DNA of 64,000 nucleotides from Oxalobacteraceae bacterium (GTDB lineage: Bacteria > Pseudomonadota > Gammaproteobacteria > Burkholderiales > Burkholderiaceae_D): positions 1 through 64,000 of the forward strand of contig JAJTGD010000001.1 of assembly GCA_021299035.1 (NCBI GenBank), read 5' to 3'. Below are positions 1-8,639 of this stretch, one piece after another; position 1 is the stretch's first letter; each line of letters begins with the position of its first letter. The notes below the pieces were generated by a model. It was not told the DNA's origin. It saw only the letters and a program-made list of their open reading frames with translations, and ran no database searches. A program made the translations under genes and the position numbers.

Positions 1-2
1 GC

Positions 3-359
3 GATTCAGGCCTTCCAATCGAAATAATCACAATCTGGGAAGACTTCGATAAAAAACTCAAAACTTGGGCGCAAGGATCATTGAATTTATCGGAAGATGC
101 GCTTGATGACCTCCGCTCAGCGCTAGGATTTGATCTGATCGTTACTCGGCTCATCTATCCACTATGCATTGGGTCGGGTGATGCCGCAACTTCGGTCTAC
201 CCGATATGGTTTGCCGACTCGTTACGTCAGTCGATTGAGCCGCTATGGAAAAATTGGTTTGCAGTTTTCAAAAATTCTCAGACTGCGACGACTCTTTCTG
301 GAAGCTCACCTGCGCTCAAGGTACAGCTAGCAGAAGATACGGCAAACAAATCACAGTAA
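3..359 (+). CDS. C-terminal part of an unknown protein (5' end outside window)
   Basis: The reading frame is open from base 3 to the stop at 359, so the gene probably starts upstream of the window; the TTG at 81 is only an internal possible start. The visible part has about 118 residues, with a helical-looking segment followed by a hydrophobic stretch (LIVTRLIYPLCIG) and a Ser/Thr-rich tail. I recognise no family. It ends 48 bases before the next gene on the same strand, so the two may be co-transcribed. Base composition looks more AT-rich than in the rest of the window, and the next gene shares this, which hints at accessory DNA. Confidence 0.55.
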   Translation, partial: DSGLPIEIITIWEDFDKKLKTWAQGSLNLSEDALDDLRSALGFDLIVTRLIYPLCIGSGDAATSVYPIWFADSLRQSIEPLWKNWFAVFKNSQTATTLSGSSPALKVQLAEDTANKSQ

Positions 360-407
360 AGTATTCGATTGCTAAAGTTTTTTTTATCTAAGTACAGGGA
401 GTAATTA

Positions 408-2159
408 ATGAGTTTGCCAAGATCCTTCACAACCCAATCGGATGTGAATAAAGCCATAATTCAGGAAAATCTTTCAGCCGTAAATCAGCAAGGCGACATT
501 GCGTCGAAGTGCGATGGGAATGCCGATCAGGGCGGGCAGCATACGAGCTTACTTTCGAGTAAAGCTACAGCCGATCAGCGAGCGAAAGTATTCATTCCGC
601 CGACTCGAACCATTCCTCGCTCGACTCGAACTTTGACACAAATTCTGCTGCCAGTTAATCCACAGCCGAATATATCGCCAGCATCGTTATCATCAACTTT
701 GTCAGTTCCAGCGACATCGGAACCGACACCGGCTACCACAGGCTTAGCACCTTCAAACGAAACAATGATTACGACCGCAACAGCTAGCTCAGCAACGACG
801 ACAACTACAACGACAACGACAACGACAACGACGACTACCCTGACCGATGTTACAACTGCAAACACTCACCCAACGTCGGTGTTCACACCTAATTCGGCCT
901 TACCGCTTGCAGACACACCGGTGATACCGTCATCTCCACCTAAATTAAAGACCCGAACACGCAGTGAATCATCACCGTCGCAACTGATATCCCCCTTACA
1001 CTTGTCACTCGCAACAGTTCCGTTACTCAATTTAAAATCCGTCTCGCCAGCCAGCAATTCGCAATTTTCCCCAGCGAAAAATGGGACTATTGATCAGCAC
1101 AAGATCATCTTGCCGGAGAACACCTCAAGGGTTCACATCATAGACACTGCGCAGGGGAGTGCGTCAGCACCCTCCACGCCACGTAAATCCCCCCGGCCGT
1201 CGGCCGAGTATCAGCCGTCATCGGTTCGTCAATCAATCAAATCACCCGGAAAAGATCGTCATCCAGACATACAACCGATACCATCGCCCCGGAAACTCGA
1301 CAAAGATTTACTAGCTTTCGCCGATGAAATAGCGGGTCACTGTATCAATGCCATGCTCGGAAGTGGTGTAAAAAATCAAGCGAATTCAATGCGAGTCTCG
1401 GATGTGAAAGCATTGCTTCGCCAAGACCTCAAAATCCCCTTGGACAATCTTTCGCCAGAGCTTCGTGCGCGGCTGCCGAAATCTTTCACCCAATCGATAA
1501 TTTCCCACTCGGCGCTGATTAATTTACTGTACAGCGGAGCTTTCCGGTCGAGTACGGCTGGCAAGACTTTACTTGCTACTCGCCAATCTGTGATGAATGA
1601 CTACAGCAATGACAAGCTCACCATCGCTGATATGGTGAAAAGGGAGGAATCAGACCCGGCGGTCAAAGAACGCTACAAAAAGAACATGGATGATCGCGCG
1701 CTTGCATTCGCCAACTTTGTGTTTGGTTTGAATACGCGTTTTTCGCCAGCAAGCATAATCTCGCCAGAGTTACTCTATCTTTGGAAAGCCATGGATAGGA
1801 AGTTGAGCGCTGTCGGAGCGGGCAGGGAAGGGAGGGAGCGCTTGGCCTACGATCTGATATTGACCCGCATGGTGCTTCGGACTGCGAAGGGCGACGACGC
1901 GGATTCGGCATTGGCGATTCCAACCTTGCTCTTTGCCTCAATCAAGGAAGCGTGTGCCCGTGTATTCCCGGCATTTGCGGCCAAGCTGATCCAGTCATTC
2001 GATAACGAGCGACTTAGTTCCGATAGCAACGTAATCTCCGCTACCACCAGCGTTTCCACCACAACCAATAGCAGTACCACCACGACAAGCACTCGCGGTG
2101 CGAGCATCGGCAGTACCAGCGGCAATACCGCGAATGCCGTCAGTAGCAATAATCAGTAG
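408..2159 (+). CDS. Large Thr/Ser/Pro-rich protein with poly-Thr tract, unknown function
   Basis: This 583-residue protein starts at an ATG preceded by a GGGAG-like ribosome binding site. Residues 1-295 are low complexity, rich in Ser, Thr and Pro, with a run of about 15 threonines near residues 129-143 and several SPRK/TPRK-like basic motifs near 260-295. Residues 297-535 look like a folded, mostly helical domain. The last 45 residues return to Ser/Thr/Asn-rich repeats. There is no signal peptide or membrane segment. The layout (disordered N terminus, helical core) resembles secreted effectors or surface-associated proteins, but I recognise no family and that is only an analogy. The poly-Thr tract comes from a 6-bp repeat, so copy-number changes would keep the frame. 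Confidence 0.8.
   Translation: MSLPRSFTTQSDVNKAIIQENLSAVNQQGDIASKCDGNADQGGQHTSLLSSKATADQRAKVFIPPTRTIPRSTRTLTQILLPVNPQPNISPASLSSTLSVPATSEPTPATTGLAPSNETMITTATASSATTTTTTTTTTTTTTTLTDVTTANTHPTSVFTPNSALPLADTPVIPSSPPKLKTRTRSESSPSQLISPLHLSLATVPLLNLKSVSPASNSQFSPAKNGTIDQHKIILPENTSRVHIIDTAQGSASAPSTPRKSPRPSAEYQPSSVRQSIKSPGKDRHPDIQPIPSPRKLDKDLLAFADEIAGHCINAMLGSGVKNQANSMRVSDVKALLRQDLKIPLDNLSPELRARLPKSFTQSIISHSALINLLYSGAFRSSTAGKTLLATRQSVMNDYSNDKLTIADMVKREESDPAVKERYKKNMDDRALAFANFVFGLNTRFSPASIISPELLYLWKAMDRKLSAVGAGREGRERLAYDLILTRMVLRTAKGDDADSALAIPTLLFASIKEACARVFPAFAAKLIQSFDNERLSSDSNVISATTSVSTTTNSSTTTTSTRGASIGSTSGNTANAVSSNNQ
789..840 (+). repeat. ACAACG hexanucleotide microsatellite encoding poly-Thr
   Basis: Threonine codons ACG, ACA and ACT are reiterated, with at least three near-perfect ACAACG units in the centre. 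The unit is a multiple of three, so slippage would change the length of the Thr tract without shifting the frame. Confidence 0.8.
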
Positions 2160-2215
2160 TTTGTATCACCGGTGTTGGGTACTTGGGCTACACGTATCGT
2201 GAAGTGGTCTTGTCA

Positions 2216-2500
2216 CTAGACCAGCCCAAGTATCCGACCCAATTCAACGAGGTAGGGGGTGTCTTTCAGCGCCTCTCCCTCGACGCTGGCCAGCACCTCG
2301 TCGAGCTTGCTGCGAATCCCGTGTAGCTGGGCGTCTAAATCCGCCGAGGCGCCTTCAGGTTGTTGGAGCATGCGCTTCAGCACCGAAATTTCTTCGCGCA
2401 GCGCATCAAGTTTGGCCGTACCGGATGGCGCAGCTTGAAGCTCCTGCTCAAGATCAGAGACGAGCCGAGCAACGCGTTCCAAACTGAATTCTGATGACAT
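2216..2500 (-). CDS. Small helical DUF4404-like protein
   Basis: The 94-residue product starts at the ATG whose complement is 2498-2500, chosen over an upstream in-frame start because AGGAGGACACT lies directly before it. The sequence is almost entirely charged amphipathic helix, with a conserved-looking core (LEQELQAAP ... LDALREEI ... LDEVLASVEG) and a hydrophobic end (LVELGRILGLV). The pattern fits the DUF4404 family of small cytosolic helical proteins, whose role is unknown to me. It is divergent from the CBS-domain gene, with 66 bases between the start codons, so the two probably share a promoter region. The family name is a recognition from pattern only. Confidence 0.7.
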   Translation of the reverse strand: MSSEFSLERVARLVSDLEQELQAAPSGTAKLDALREEISVLKRMLQQPEGASADLDAQLHGIRSKLDEVLASVEGEALKDTPYLVELGRILGLV

Positions 2501-2566
2501 AGTGTCCTCCTGAAGCGGCATGGTGTGCTTGTGCCAAGGCGATGTCAATCTCTGGAGATCAAACCC

Positions 2567-3019
2567 ATGCTGGTAAGAGACTACGCGAATTTGAATGTCG
2601 TGTGCTGTGAGCCGGATGCCCCGATCGCGGAGGTCGCGGCACTGATGCGGCGCCACCACGTGGGCGATGTGGTGGTGGTCGACAATCAGTTAGATGGGGC
2701 CCGGATACCGATCGGGATCGTTACGGACCGCGATATCTTGGTCGAGACCTTGGCATTGGACGTCGACCCCAAGATGTTCTCGGCGGCCGAGCTGATGAGT
2801 TCGCCTGTCACCACGGTGCAGGAAGACGCCAGCCTGAACGAGGCATTGGGGGTCATGCGCGGGAAGAAAATTCGGCGGCTTCCAGTGGTCAATCGTGCCG
2901 GCGGGCTGTTCGGGATGATTACGTCAGACGATGTGATCAACCTGATTGCATCGGAATTGTCGATGGTCGCAGGATTGATTGTCGAGCAGCCGATTAGGGA
3001 AAGTCGGCTCAGAAAATAA
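2567..3019 (+). CDS. Two-CBS-domain protein
   Basis: The product is 150 residues if started at ATG 2567, which has GGAG nine bases upstream; the longer frame from 2525 lacks a good site. It consists of two CBS domains, roughly residues 7-66 and 77-135, with the typical ends GIVTDRDI and GMITSDDV and the typical ELMSSPVTTVQEDASL linker. Paired CBS domains form a Bateman module that binds adenine nucleotides and usually regulates another protein or acts as a stress sensor. No catalytic domain is fused. The gene is divergent from the DUF4404-like gene. The partner protein cannot be told from the context. Confidence 0.88.
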   Translation: MLVRDYANLNVVCCEPDAPIAEVAALMRRHHVGDVVVVDNQLDGARIPIGIVTDRDILVETLALDVDPKMFSAAELMSSPVTTVQEDASLNEALGVMRGKKIRRLPVVNRAGGLFGMITSDDVINLIASELSMVAGLIVEQPIRESRLRK

Positions 3020-3070
3020 GCGGGATACCGGAAACGGTTGAAGCTCGTCGTGAGCAAAGCGACCCTGTAG

Positions 3071-3118
3071 GTGCTAAGGCTAGGTAGTGCTAAGGCTAGG
3101 TAGTGCTAACGCTGGGTA
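3071..3118. repeat. Three tandem 16-bp repeats
   Basis: The unit GTGCTAAGGCTAGGTA occurs twice exactly (3071-3086 and 3087-3102) and a third time with two changes (3103-3118). The start of a fourth copy, GTGC, follows. The repeats lie between two convergent genes. Confidence 0.85.
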
Positions 3119-3214
3119 GTGCGAAGACATAGCGATATTGCTAGTGCCACGGCACTTTTCAACCTGATCCTTCGTTTTACATAATACAAATTATGCGGCT
3201 TAAAGATGGTTTCG

Positions 3215-3898
3215 TCATCGGCCAACCCAGCCACCACAGACCGGGAAAACCTGGCCCACAAAGCAATCGGCGTGTTGGCTGGCCAGGTAGGCACAGAACA
3301 TCGCATCCTCGCGTGCGCTCACAAGACGACCAAGCGGCACTTCGCGTTTGAGTCTTTCTTGGAACGCTGGATTGGTTTGCACCTCGGGCGGAAAATACGT
3401 GGGGTTTTCAACGAAGTTCTGAGCGATCGCATTGACCTGAATACCTTTGCTGGCCAGTTCGGTACCGACTGCTTGGACCCAGGCCAGTTGTGCGCCACGG
3501 GCCGCGCTGTAGCTTGAAGCGCGCCGCATTCCACGCAAGGCAGATGCGCTCCCAATCAACAGAATTTTCCCGCTACCGCGCGCCAACATCTGCGGCAATA
3601 CGGCACGGGCAAAACGTGGCAGCGGATCCACCATCGCAGAAAACGCATGCCGCCACTCATCATCCATCACCTCGGGCACCGCTGTGGTGGGCGCCGGAAT
3701 ACCCAGATTTAGTAGCAGCACATCGATAGCGCCGGACTCGGCCAACAGCCGCTGCGGATAGTCGGGCTCGGCAACAAGGCCATCCGCTGAAATCAAGTCA
3801 GCGCCACACTCGCGGAAAACCTCCGCTAGCGCCGGCCCCATGAAATCCGATGCCTGCGTCAATAGCACACGCTTGCCAGAGAGATCAATTGACTGCAT
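3215..3898 (-). CDS. Halohydrin dehalogenase-like SDR-fold protein
   Basis: The 227-residue protein has an SDR fold but departs from redox SDRs in the way halohydrin dehalogenases do. The glycine-rich NAD motif is replaced by T14-QASD-F19-M-G21, which fits T-X4-F/Y-X-G. The catalytic set is S117-X12-Y130-X3-R134, with Arg where redox SDRs have Lys. NNAG is degraded to NLG. The C-terminal half (PTYFPPEVQTNP, then GQVFPVCGG) follows the pattern of known haloalcohol dehalogenases such as HheC. These enzymes convert vicinal halohydrins to epoxides without a nucleotide cofactor and can open epoxides with small anions such as azide, cyanide or nitrite. I infer the function from motifs; the subtype and natural substrate are unknown. 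No clear partner gene adjoins it. Confidence 0.82.
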   Translation of the reverse strand: MQSIDLSGKRVLLTQASDFMGPALAEVFRECGADLISADGLVAEPDYPQRLLAESGAIDVLLLNLGIPAPTTAVPEVMDDEWRHAFSAMVDPLPRFARAVLPQMLARGSGKILLIGSASALRGMRRASSYSAARGAQLAWVQAVGTELASKGIQVNAIAQNFVENPTYFPPEVQTNPAFQERLKREVPLGRLVSAREDAMFCAYLASQHADCFVGQVFPVCGGWVGR

Positions 3899-3992
3899 GT
3901 CGTCATCTCCTTGTTAGACGACCTCGATCATAACGGAGTCGCTTGCGCAGGCGCATCCCACGCCGCCCATTAGGCACCTAGTATCGGCACCC

Positions 3993-5174
3993 ATGAGAAT
4001 TCTGGTGGCACATAACGCCTACCTATACCGCGGTGGCGAGGATACGGTGGTCGAGGCCGAGATCAGCTTGCTTCGACGGTATGGGCACGACGTCATGCTC
4101 TACCGCCGCGATAACGCTGAGCTTGACGCTCTGCCGCGTTGGAAGGCAGCAGCCGATAGCGTATGGTCAAAGCGCACCATCGACGAAGTCGGGCGCTTGT
4201 TAAGCGGTTTTCGGCCCCACCTGATGCATGTACACAATACCTTCCCATTGATCTCGCCCTCGCTGTTTGGCGTTGCCGATCGATGGGGTGTGCCGGTCGT
4301 CAAAACCTTGCATAACTTCCGCCTGCTCTGCCCACAAGCCATGCTGATGCGGAATGGACGTTACTGCGACGACTGCGTTGGTCGCTGGCCTTGGCGTGCG
4401 GTGCTACATCGATGCTACCGCGGCTCGCTGGCACAGACTGCGGTCAGTGCGGGTGTGCTATCAGCGCATCGCGCACTCGGCACATGGCGATCGCGTGTGC
4501 ATCGTTTCATCGTACTGAACCAGATGTGCCGCGAGATTTTTGTTCGCGGCGGACTACCCGCTGAAAAGCTTTGCATCAAACCAAACTTTGTTGAGGCCGC
4601 CGGTGCGCCCGGCGATCATCTACGTTCTGGTGGCTTGTTCATTGGCCGACTCGCGCCTGAGAAAGGTGTATTAACCTTGGTGCAAGCCCTTCAACAAAGA
4701 CCAAGCACACGAATCACCGTGTGTGGCAGTGGCCCGCTGCAGAGCGTGGTCGAGCAAAGTAAGCAACTGGATTATGTCGGCTTCGAACGGGGCGAAGCAC
4801 TGCGAGCGCGTATCGCGGGCGCTGCGTTTCTCGTGATGCCGAGCACCGGCATCGAGAGCTTTGGCTTGGCTGCGATTGAAGCATTCGCATGCGGCACGCC
4901 GGTCATCGCGAGTCGACACGGTGGCTTGCGCGAAATCGTCGAGCATGGTCGGAATGGTCTACTGGTACCACCGGGTGATTCCAAAGCGCTTGCCGAAGCG
5001 ATGGATTATGCATTCGCTCACCCGATGCAGATGCGGCGAATGGGGATGGAGGCATATCAGACCTACCTGGCGCGCTATACGCCCGAGCGCAACTACGCCA
5101 CCCTGCTGAGCATCTACCATCAGGCGCTGGCTCCCCTACCCACTTCACTGACTGCCGAAACCATCGATGCCTAA
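3993..5174 (+). CDS. Family GT4 glycosyltransferase
   Basis: The 393-residue protein has the two Rossmann-like domains of GT-B enzymes. The N-terminal half opens with RILVAHNAYLYRGGEDTV and carries a CDDCVGRW...CYRGS cysteine patch near residues 128-147, seen in some exopolysaccharide transferases. The C-terminal half has GLFIGRLAPEKGV and the E-X7-E nucleotide-sugar motif in ESFGLAAIEA. The protein is cytosolic or membrane-associated and transfers a sugar from an activated donor, probably to a polysaccharide or lipid-linked acceptor. It overlaps the next glycosyltransferase by eight bases, so the two are co-translated. Donor and acceptor cannot be told from sequence. Confidence 0.9.
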   Translation: MRILVAHNAYLYRGGEDTVVEAEISLLRRYGHDVMLYRRDNAELDALPRWKAAADSVWSKRTIDEVGRLLSGFRPHLMHVHNTFPLISPSLFGVADRWGVPVVKTLHNFRLLCPQAMLMRNGRYCDDCVGRWPWRAVLHRCYRGSLAQTAVSAGVLSAHRALGTWRSRVHRFIVLNQMCREIFVRGGLPAEKLCIKPNFVEAAGAPGDHLRSGGLFIGRLAPEKGVLTLVQALQQRPSTRITVCGSGPLQSVVEQSKQLDYVGFERGEALRARIAGAAFLVMPSTGIESFGLAAIEAFACGTPVIASRHGGLREIVEHGRNGLLVPPGDSKALAEAMDYAFAHPMQMRRMGMEAYQTYLARYTPERNYATLLSIYHQALAPLPTSLTAETIDA

Positions 5175-6300
5175 ACTTGCGCTGGTGCTCAATGAACCGC
5201 CTCCGTATCGGATTCCGATTCTTAACCGTATCGCTGCCTCGCCAGATGTAAAGCTCAAGGTTATTTTTTGTTGTCGACGTGAGCCAAATCGCTTCTGGGA
5301 TTTGCCCCCAATGAAATTCGATGCAACCTATTTGCGCGAGCGCATCACCACGGTCAATGGACGTTACATCCACAACAACCCCGAGGTCTATCTTGCCCTG
5401 AGCCGTTTCTCACCGGATGTAGTGATCGGCAATGGATTCAATCCTACCCATCTGTATGCGATAAGCTGGTGCGCGCTAACTCGTCGCGTCTATGTACCGA
5501 TGACCGATGGCACTTTGCAGTCCGAGCGTAGCCTTAGCCGGGTACATGTCGGCTTGCGACGCGTGGTATACCGCCGAGCACGCTCGGTAATTGCTGCCAG
5601 TAACGGTGGTTTCGCCTTGTATCAGCGTTATGGCGTACCGCGCACAGCCTGTTTCCGGTCTTGCCTGTGTATCGATAACGACAGCTTTCGCACCGCTGAA
5701 GACAACGCACCGCAAAAAGTTTTCGACTTTATCTTTTGTGGACGACTCGAGGCCGGCAAGCGGCCAGCGTTCGCCATTGAGGTGGCGGCGCGCTGTGCTT
5801 CACTGTTAATGCGAAAAACTCGCTTACTGATGGTCGGCTCTGGTAGTTTGGAAAAATCCTTACGCTTGCGAGCGCAGGCGCATGCAGCAAATGTTGAGGT
5901 AGTGTTTAACGGATTCGCCAAACAAGCTGATCTCCCCGCCTTATATCAATCCGCAAAAGTGTTTCTGTTCCCAACCGAGGCAGATGTCTGGGGTGTGGTG
6001 GCGAATGAAGCCTGCGCTGCGAGCCTGCCGGTAATCATCAGCCCACATGCCGGTGCAGCAGATGAATTAGTGGTCGATCAAAAGAACGGCTTTGTGCGCG
6101 CACTCGACCTGGAGCAGTGGGCCGATTGCGCCGCGAGCTTGTTATCCAATGACGTACTACGGCAGGCCTATGGCCAGCGCTCGCGCGTAATGGTTGAGCC
6201 CTATAATTTCGATCAATCAGCACGAGGCATTATTGAGGCGGTCAGAGCCGCAGTGGGATCTTCCACCTCAAGGAATCAAGCGGTCAGACGTCCGGTCTGA
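5167..6300 (+). CDS. Family GT4 glycosyltransferase (second of pair)
   Basis: The 377-residue GT-B protein starts with an eight-base overlap with the preceding transferase. The donor-binding half shows FIFCGRLEAGKRP and a modified E-X7-E motif in which the first Glu is Asp (DVWGVVANE), followed by PVIISPHAGAADELV. It probably acts with its neighbour in making one surface glycan. Only two transferases are present, with no polymerase, flippase or sugar-nucleotide genes, so the pair may serve a glycan locus located elsewhere. The last 25 bases overlap the end of the convergent pirin gene. Confidence 0.88.
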   Translation: MPKLALVLNEPPPYRIPILNRIAASPDVKLKVIFCCRREPNRFWDLPPMKFDATYLRERITTVNGRYIHNNPEVYLALSRFSPDVVIGNGFNPTHLYAISWCALTRRVYVPMTDGTLQSERSLSRVHVGLRRVVYRRARSVIAASNGGFALYQRYGVPRTACFRSCLCIDNDSFRTAEDNAPQKVFDFIFCGRLEAGKRPAFAIEVAARCASLLMRKTRLLMVGSGSLEKSLRLRAQAHAANVEVVFNGFAKQADLPALYQSAKVFLFPTEADVWGVVANEACAASLPVIISPHAGAADELVVDQKNGFVRALDLEQWADCAASLLSNDVLRQAYGQRSRVMVEPYNFDQSARGIIEAVRAAVGSSTSRNQAVRRPV

Positions 6301-7145
6301 TAATCCCGAACCGCCTGTTCAATTTCAGCCATCGTGTTCATGACGAACGGGCCGTATTGCGCTACGGGTTCATTCAAGGGGCGCCCTGCCAGTACCAGAA
6401 AGCGTGCGCCCTGCTCTGCCGCCGTAAATGCCGCGACATCGCCATCATTCAGCACCGCAGCGCAGTGCGTTGCCAGCGGCGTGTCTGCACCGGCAAGTTT
6501 CAGCTGACCCTCAAATACATAGGCCATCGCATTCAATCCACGCTTGATACGCTGAGAAAAACTTGCACCAGGCGGCAGTTGTACGTCGATGTAAAGCGGA
6601 TCGGTCGACAAGCCCGCAATTGGCCCGGTGATTTTTACATCATCCGTCTCCAACGTGCCCGCAATAATTTTTACTTGGCCGCCCGCGGGAAGTACATGCA
6701 CCGGGATTTCTTCTGGTTGTATGTCGCGGTAGCCGGCCGGCTTCATTTTTTCTGCAGCAGGCAGATTGATCCACAGCTGAAAGCCACGCATGCGGCCCTC
6801 TAATTGCTGTGGCATTTCAGAGTGAATAATGCCGCGGCCTGCGGTCATCCACTGTACGCCACCGCTTTGCAGGTCGCCCTGATTGCCCAAGTGATCTTCA
6901 TGCCGCATATGGCCGTCGAGGATGTAGGTCACCGTTTCAAAGCCGCGATGAGGGTGCGCAGGAAAACCGGCGATGTAATCACCCGGGTTATCCGATGAAA
7001 ACTCATCCAGCATCAAAAACGGATCCAGACGGACATCCTTGCCGCTGCCCAGGCTGCGGCGCAGGCGCACACCGGCACCGTCGGAGGTATTTATGGCGGG
7101 AATAATGCGAGATAGCGTACGAAGCGCGACGTTATCGGTTGACAT
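6276..7145 (-). CDS. Pirin family protein
   Basis: The 289-residue product starts at the ATG complementary to 7143-7145, preceded by AGAGG; a longer frame reaches 7457 but runs into the ppnN coding strand. It has the two cupin halves of pirins. The metal-binding part is seen in FPAHPHRGFETVTY, HEDHLGNQGDLQSGGVQWMTAGRGIIHSEMP, with three conserved His and a Glu. Bacterial pirins bind Fe(II) or other metals; some have quercetin 2,3-dioxygenase activity and others bind and modulate metabolic enzymes. A second, shorter pirin lies at 23325. The 3' end overlaps the convergent glycosyltransferase. Confidence 0.92.
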   Translation of the reverse strand: MSTDNVALRTLSRIIPAINTSDGAGVRLRRSLGSGKDVRLDPFLMLDEFSSDNPGDYIAGFPAHPHRGFETVTYILDGHMRHEDHLGNQGDLQSGGVQWMTAGRGIIHSEMPQQLEGRMRGFQLWINLPAAEKMKPAGYRDIQPEEIPVHVLPAGGQVKIIAGTLETDDVKITGPIAGLSTDPLYIDVQLPPGASFSQRIKRGLNAMAYVFEGQLKLAGADTPLATHCAAVLNDGDVAAFTAAEQGARFLVLAGRPLNEPVAQYGPFVMNTMAEIEQAVRDYQTGRLTA

Positions 7146-7241
7146 GGGCAAACCTCTGACCGGAAAAACTTGCATTGTACCGAGACGCGGCAAATTCAGC
7201 CGCTGGTAAGATCGGTCACTACAACACCCACGAGTCACACC

Positions 7242-8639
7242 ATGAAGTATCCCGTAATGGATGGTCTGGTCGCGCCCGAAGGGCATCTTGAGGTCTTGTC
7301 GCGGCGGGAGATTGCCAAGCTGCTCGACAACAGCCAGACCGGGCTGCACCAATTGTTTCGAAGCTGTGCGCTGGCCGTGCTGGCCTCGGCCGATTACATG
7401 GACGATGGCAAGGCGCTGATGGCAGCCTATCCGGATTTTGACATCCGCATCGTGCATCGCGAGCGCGGCATCAAGCTCGAGTTAAGCAACGCACCTGCCA
7501 GTGCCTTTGTCGATGGACGCATGATTCTCGGCATGCGCGAGCATTTATTTGCCACACTACGCGACATCCTGTTTACCAGTGCCGAGCTGGCGTTGCAGGA
7601 CCATCGCGGCGAACATGATGGCGTCGCGCTGACGGATCTGGTGTTTCATATCCTGCGCAATGCGAATGTGCTGCAAACGGATCTGGCACCCAATCTGGTG
7701 GTGTGCTGGGGCGGGCACTCGATCTCGCGCACCGAGTATGAATACACCAAGCGTGTCGGTTACCAGATGGGATTGCGTGGGCTTGATATCTGCACGGGGT
7801 GTGGGCCGGGCGCAATGAAAGGACCGATGAAGGGCGCCGCGATCGGGCACGCCAAGCAACGTATCGCGAATGGTCGCTACCTGGGCTTCACTGAGCCGGG
7901 AATTATTGCGGCCGAATCACCCAATGCCATTGTTAATAATCTGGTGATCCTGCCCGACATTGAAAAACGACTTGAAGCCTTTGTTCGTGCCGGACACGTG
8001 ATCGTCGTCTTCCCCGGCGGGGTAGGGACGGCAGAAGAAATTCTGTACTTGCTAGGGATTTTGCTACACCCAGAAAATCACGCCCTGCCCTTCCCGCTGG
8101 TCTTTACAGGCCCTGCAGAGTCGGCCGCTTATTTTCATCAGATTGATGAATTCATCGGTGCGACGCTGGGTGCGCACGCGCAATCACTGTACCAAGTAGT
8201 GATCGACGACCCGGAGCAAGTAGCGCGGCTTTGTCGCGAGGGAACGCAAGCAGTGCGAGAGCACCGCAAGCAGCAGAGTGATGCCTATTACTTCAACTGG
8301 CAACTCAAAATCGATGGCGAGTTTCAGCGCCCATTTGTACCGACCCACGCTTCAATGCGCGCACTGAATCTGCGTCGGCAGCAGCAGCCACATCTACTCG
8401 CGGCAGATCTGCGGCGCGCTTTCTCTGGGGTAGTCGCGGGTAATGTGAAGCTGCAGGGTATCCAGGAGATCGAGCGTCACGGATTATTCGAGCTACACGG
8501 CGACACCGAGATCATGGCGCAGATGGATCGGCTATTGAGTGCTTTCGTCGAGCAATCACGCATGAAGCTGCCAGGATCTCACTATCAGCCCTGTTATCGC
8601 ATCAGACCGACACCCGGCGCAATTACTGGAGCAAACTAA
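7242..8639 (+). CDS. ppnN: Pyrimidine/purine-5'-monophosphate nucleosidase PpnN
   Basis: The 465-residue protein matches the length and layout of PpnN (YgdH): an N-terminal regulatory region, then a LOG-type Rossmann domain with CWGGHSIS near 155, TGCGPGAMKGPMKGA near 185-199 and the phosphoribohydrolase motif PGGVGTAEE at 258-266, then a C-terminal extension. The enzyme hydrolyses nucleoside monophosphates to the base and ribose 5-phosphate, and in E. coli it is activated by (p)ppGpp during the stringent response. I chose the ATG at 7242 because it gives the family start MKYPVMDGLVAPEGHLE; a longer frame from 7170 has no family support. The 3' end overlaps the convergent rsuA by 17 bases. 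Confidence 0.93.
   Translation: MKYPVMDGLVAPEGHLEVLSRREIAKLLDNSQTGLHQLFRSCALAVLASADYMDDGKALMAAYPDFDIRIVHRERGIKLELSNAPASAFVDGRMILGMREHLFATLRDILFTSAELALQDHRGEHDGVALTDLVFHILRNANVLQTDLAPNLVVCWGGHSISRTEYEYTKRVGYQMGLRGLDICTGCGPGAMKGPMKGAAIGHAKQRIANGRYLGFTEPGIIAAESPNAIVNNLVILPDIEKRLEAFVRAGHVIVVFPGGVGTAEEILYLLGILLHPENHALPFPLVFTGPAESAAYFHQIDEFIGATLGAHAQSLYQVVIDDPEQVARLCREGTQAVREHRKQQSDAYYFNWQLKIDGEFQRPFVPTHASMRALNLRRQQQPHLLAADLRRAFSGVVAGNVKLQGIQEIERHGLFELHGDTEIMAQMDRLLSAFVEQSRMKLPGSHYQPCYRIRPTPGAITGAN

Noticed and set aside
575-865. Minus-strand frame of 96 residues with a poly-Val run
   Set aside because: It is the complement of the poly-Thr tract of the real plus-strand gene and has no ribosome binding site.
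3215-3898. Annotation as an ordinary NAD-dependent SDR
   Set aside because: The glycine-rich cofactor loop and the catalytic Lys are both missing, replaced by the halohydrin-dehalogenase motifs.
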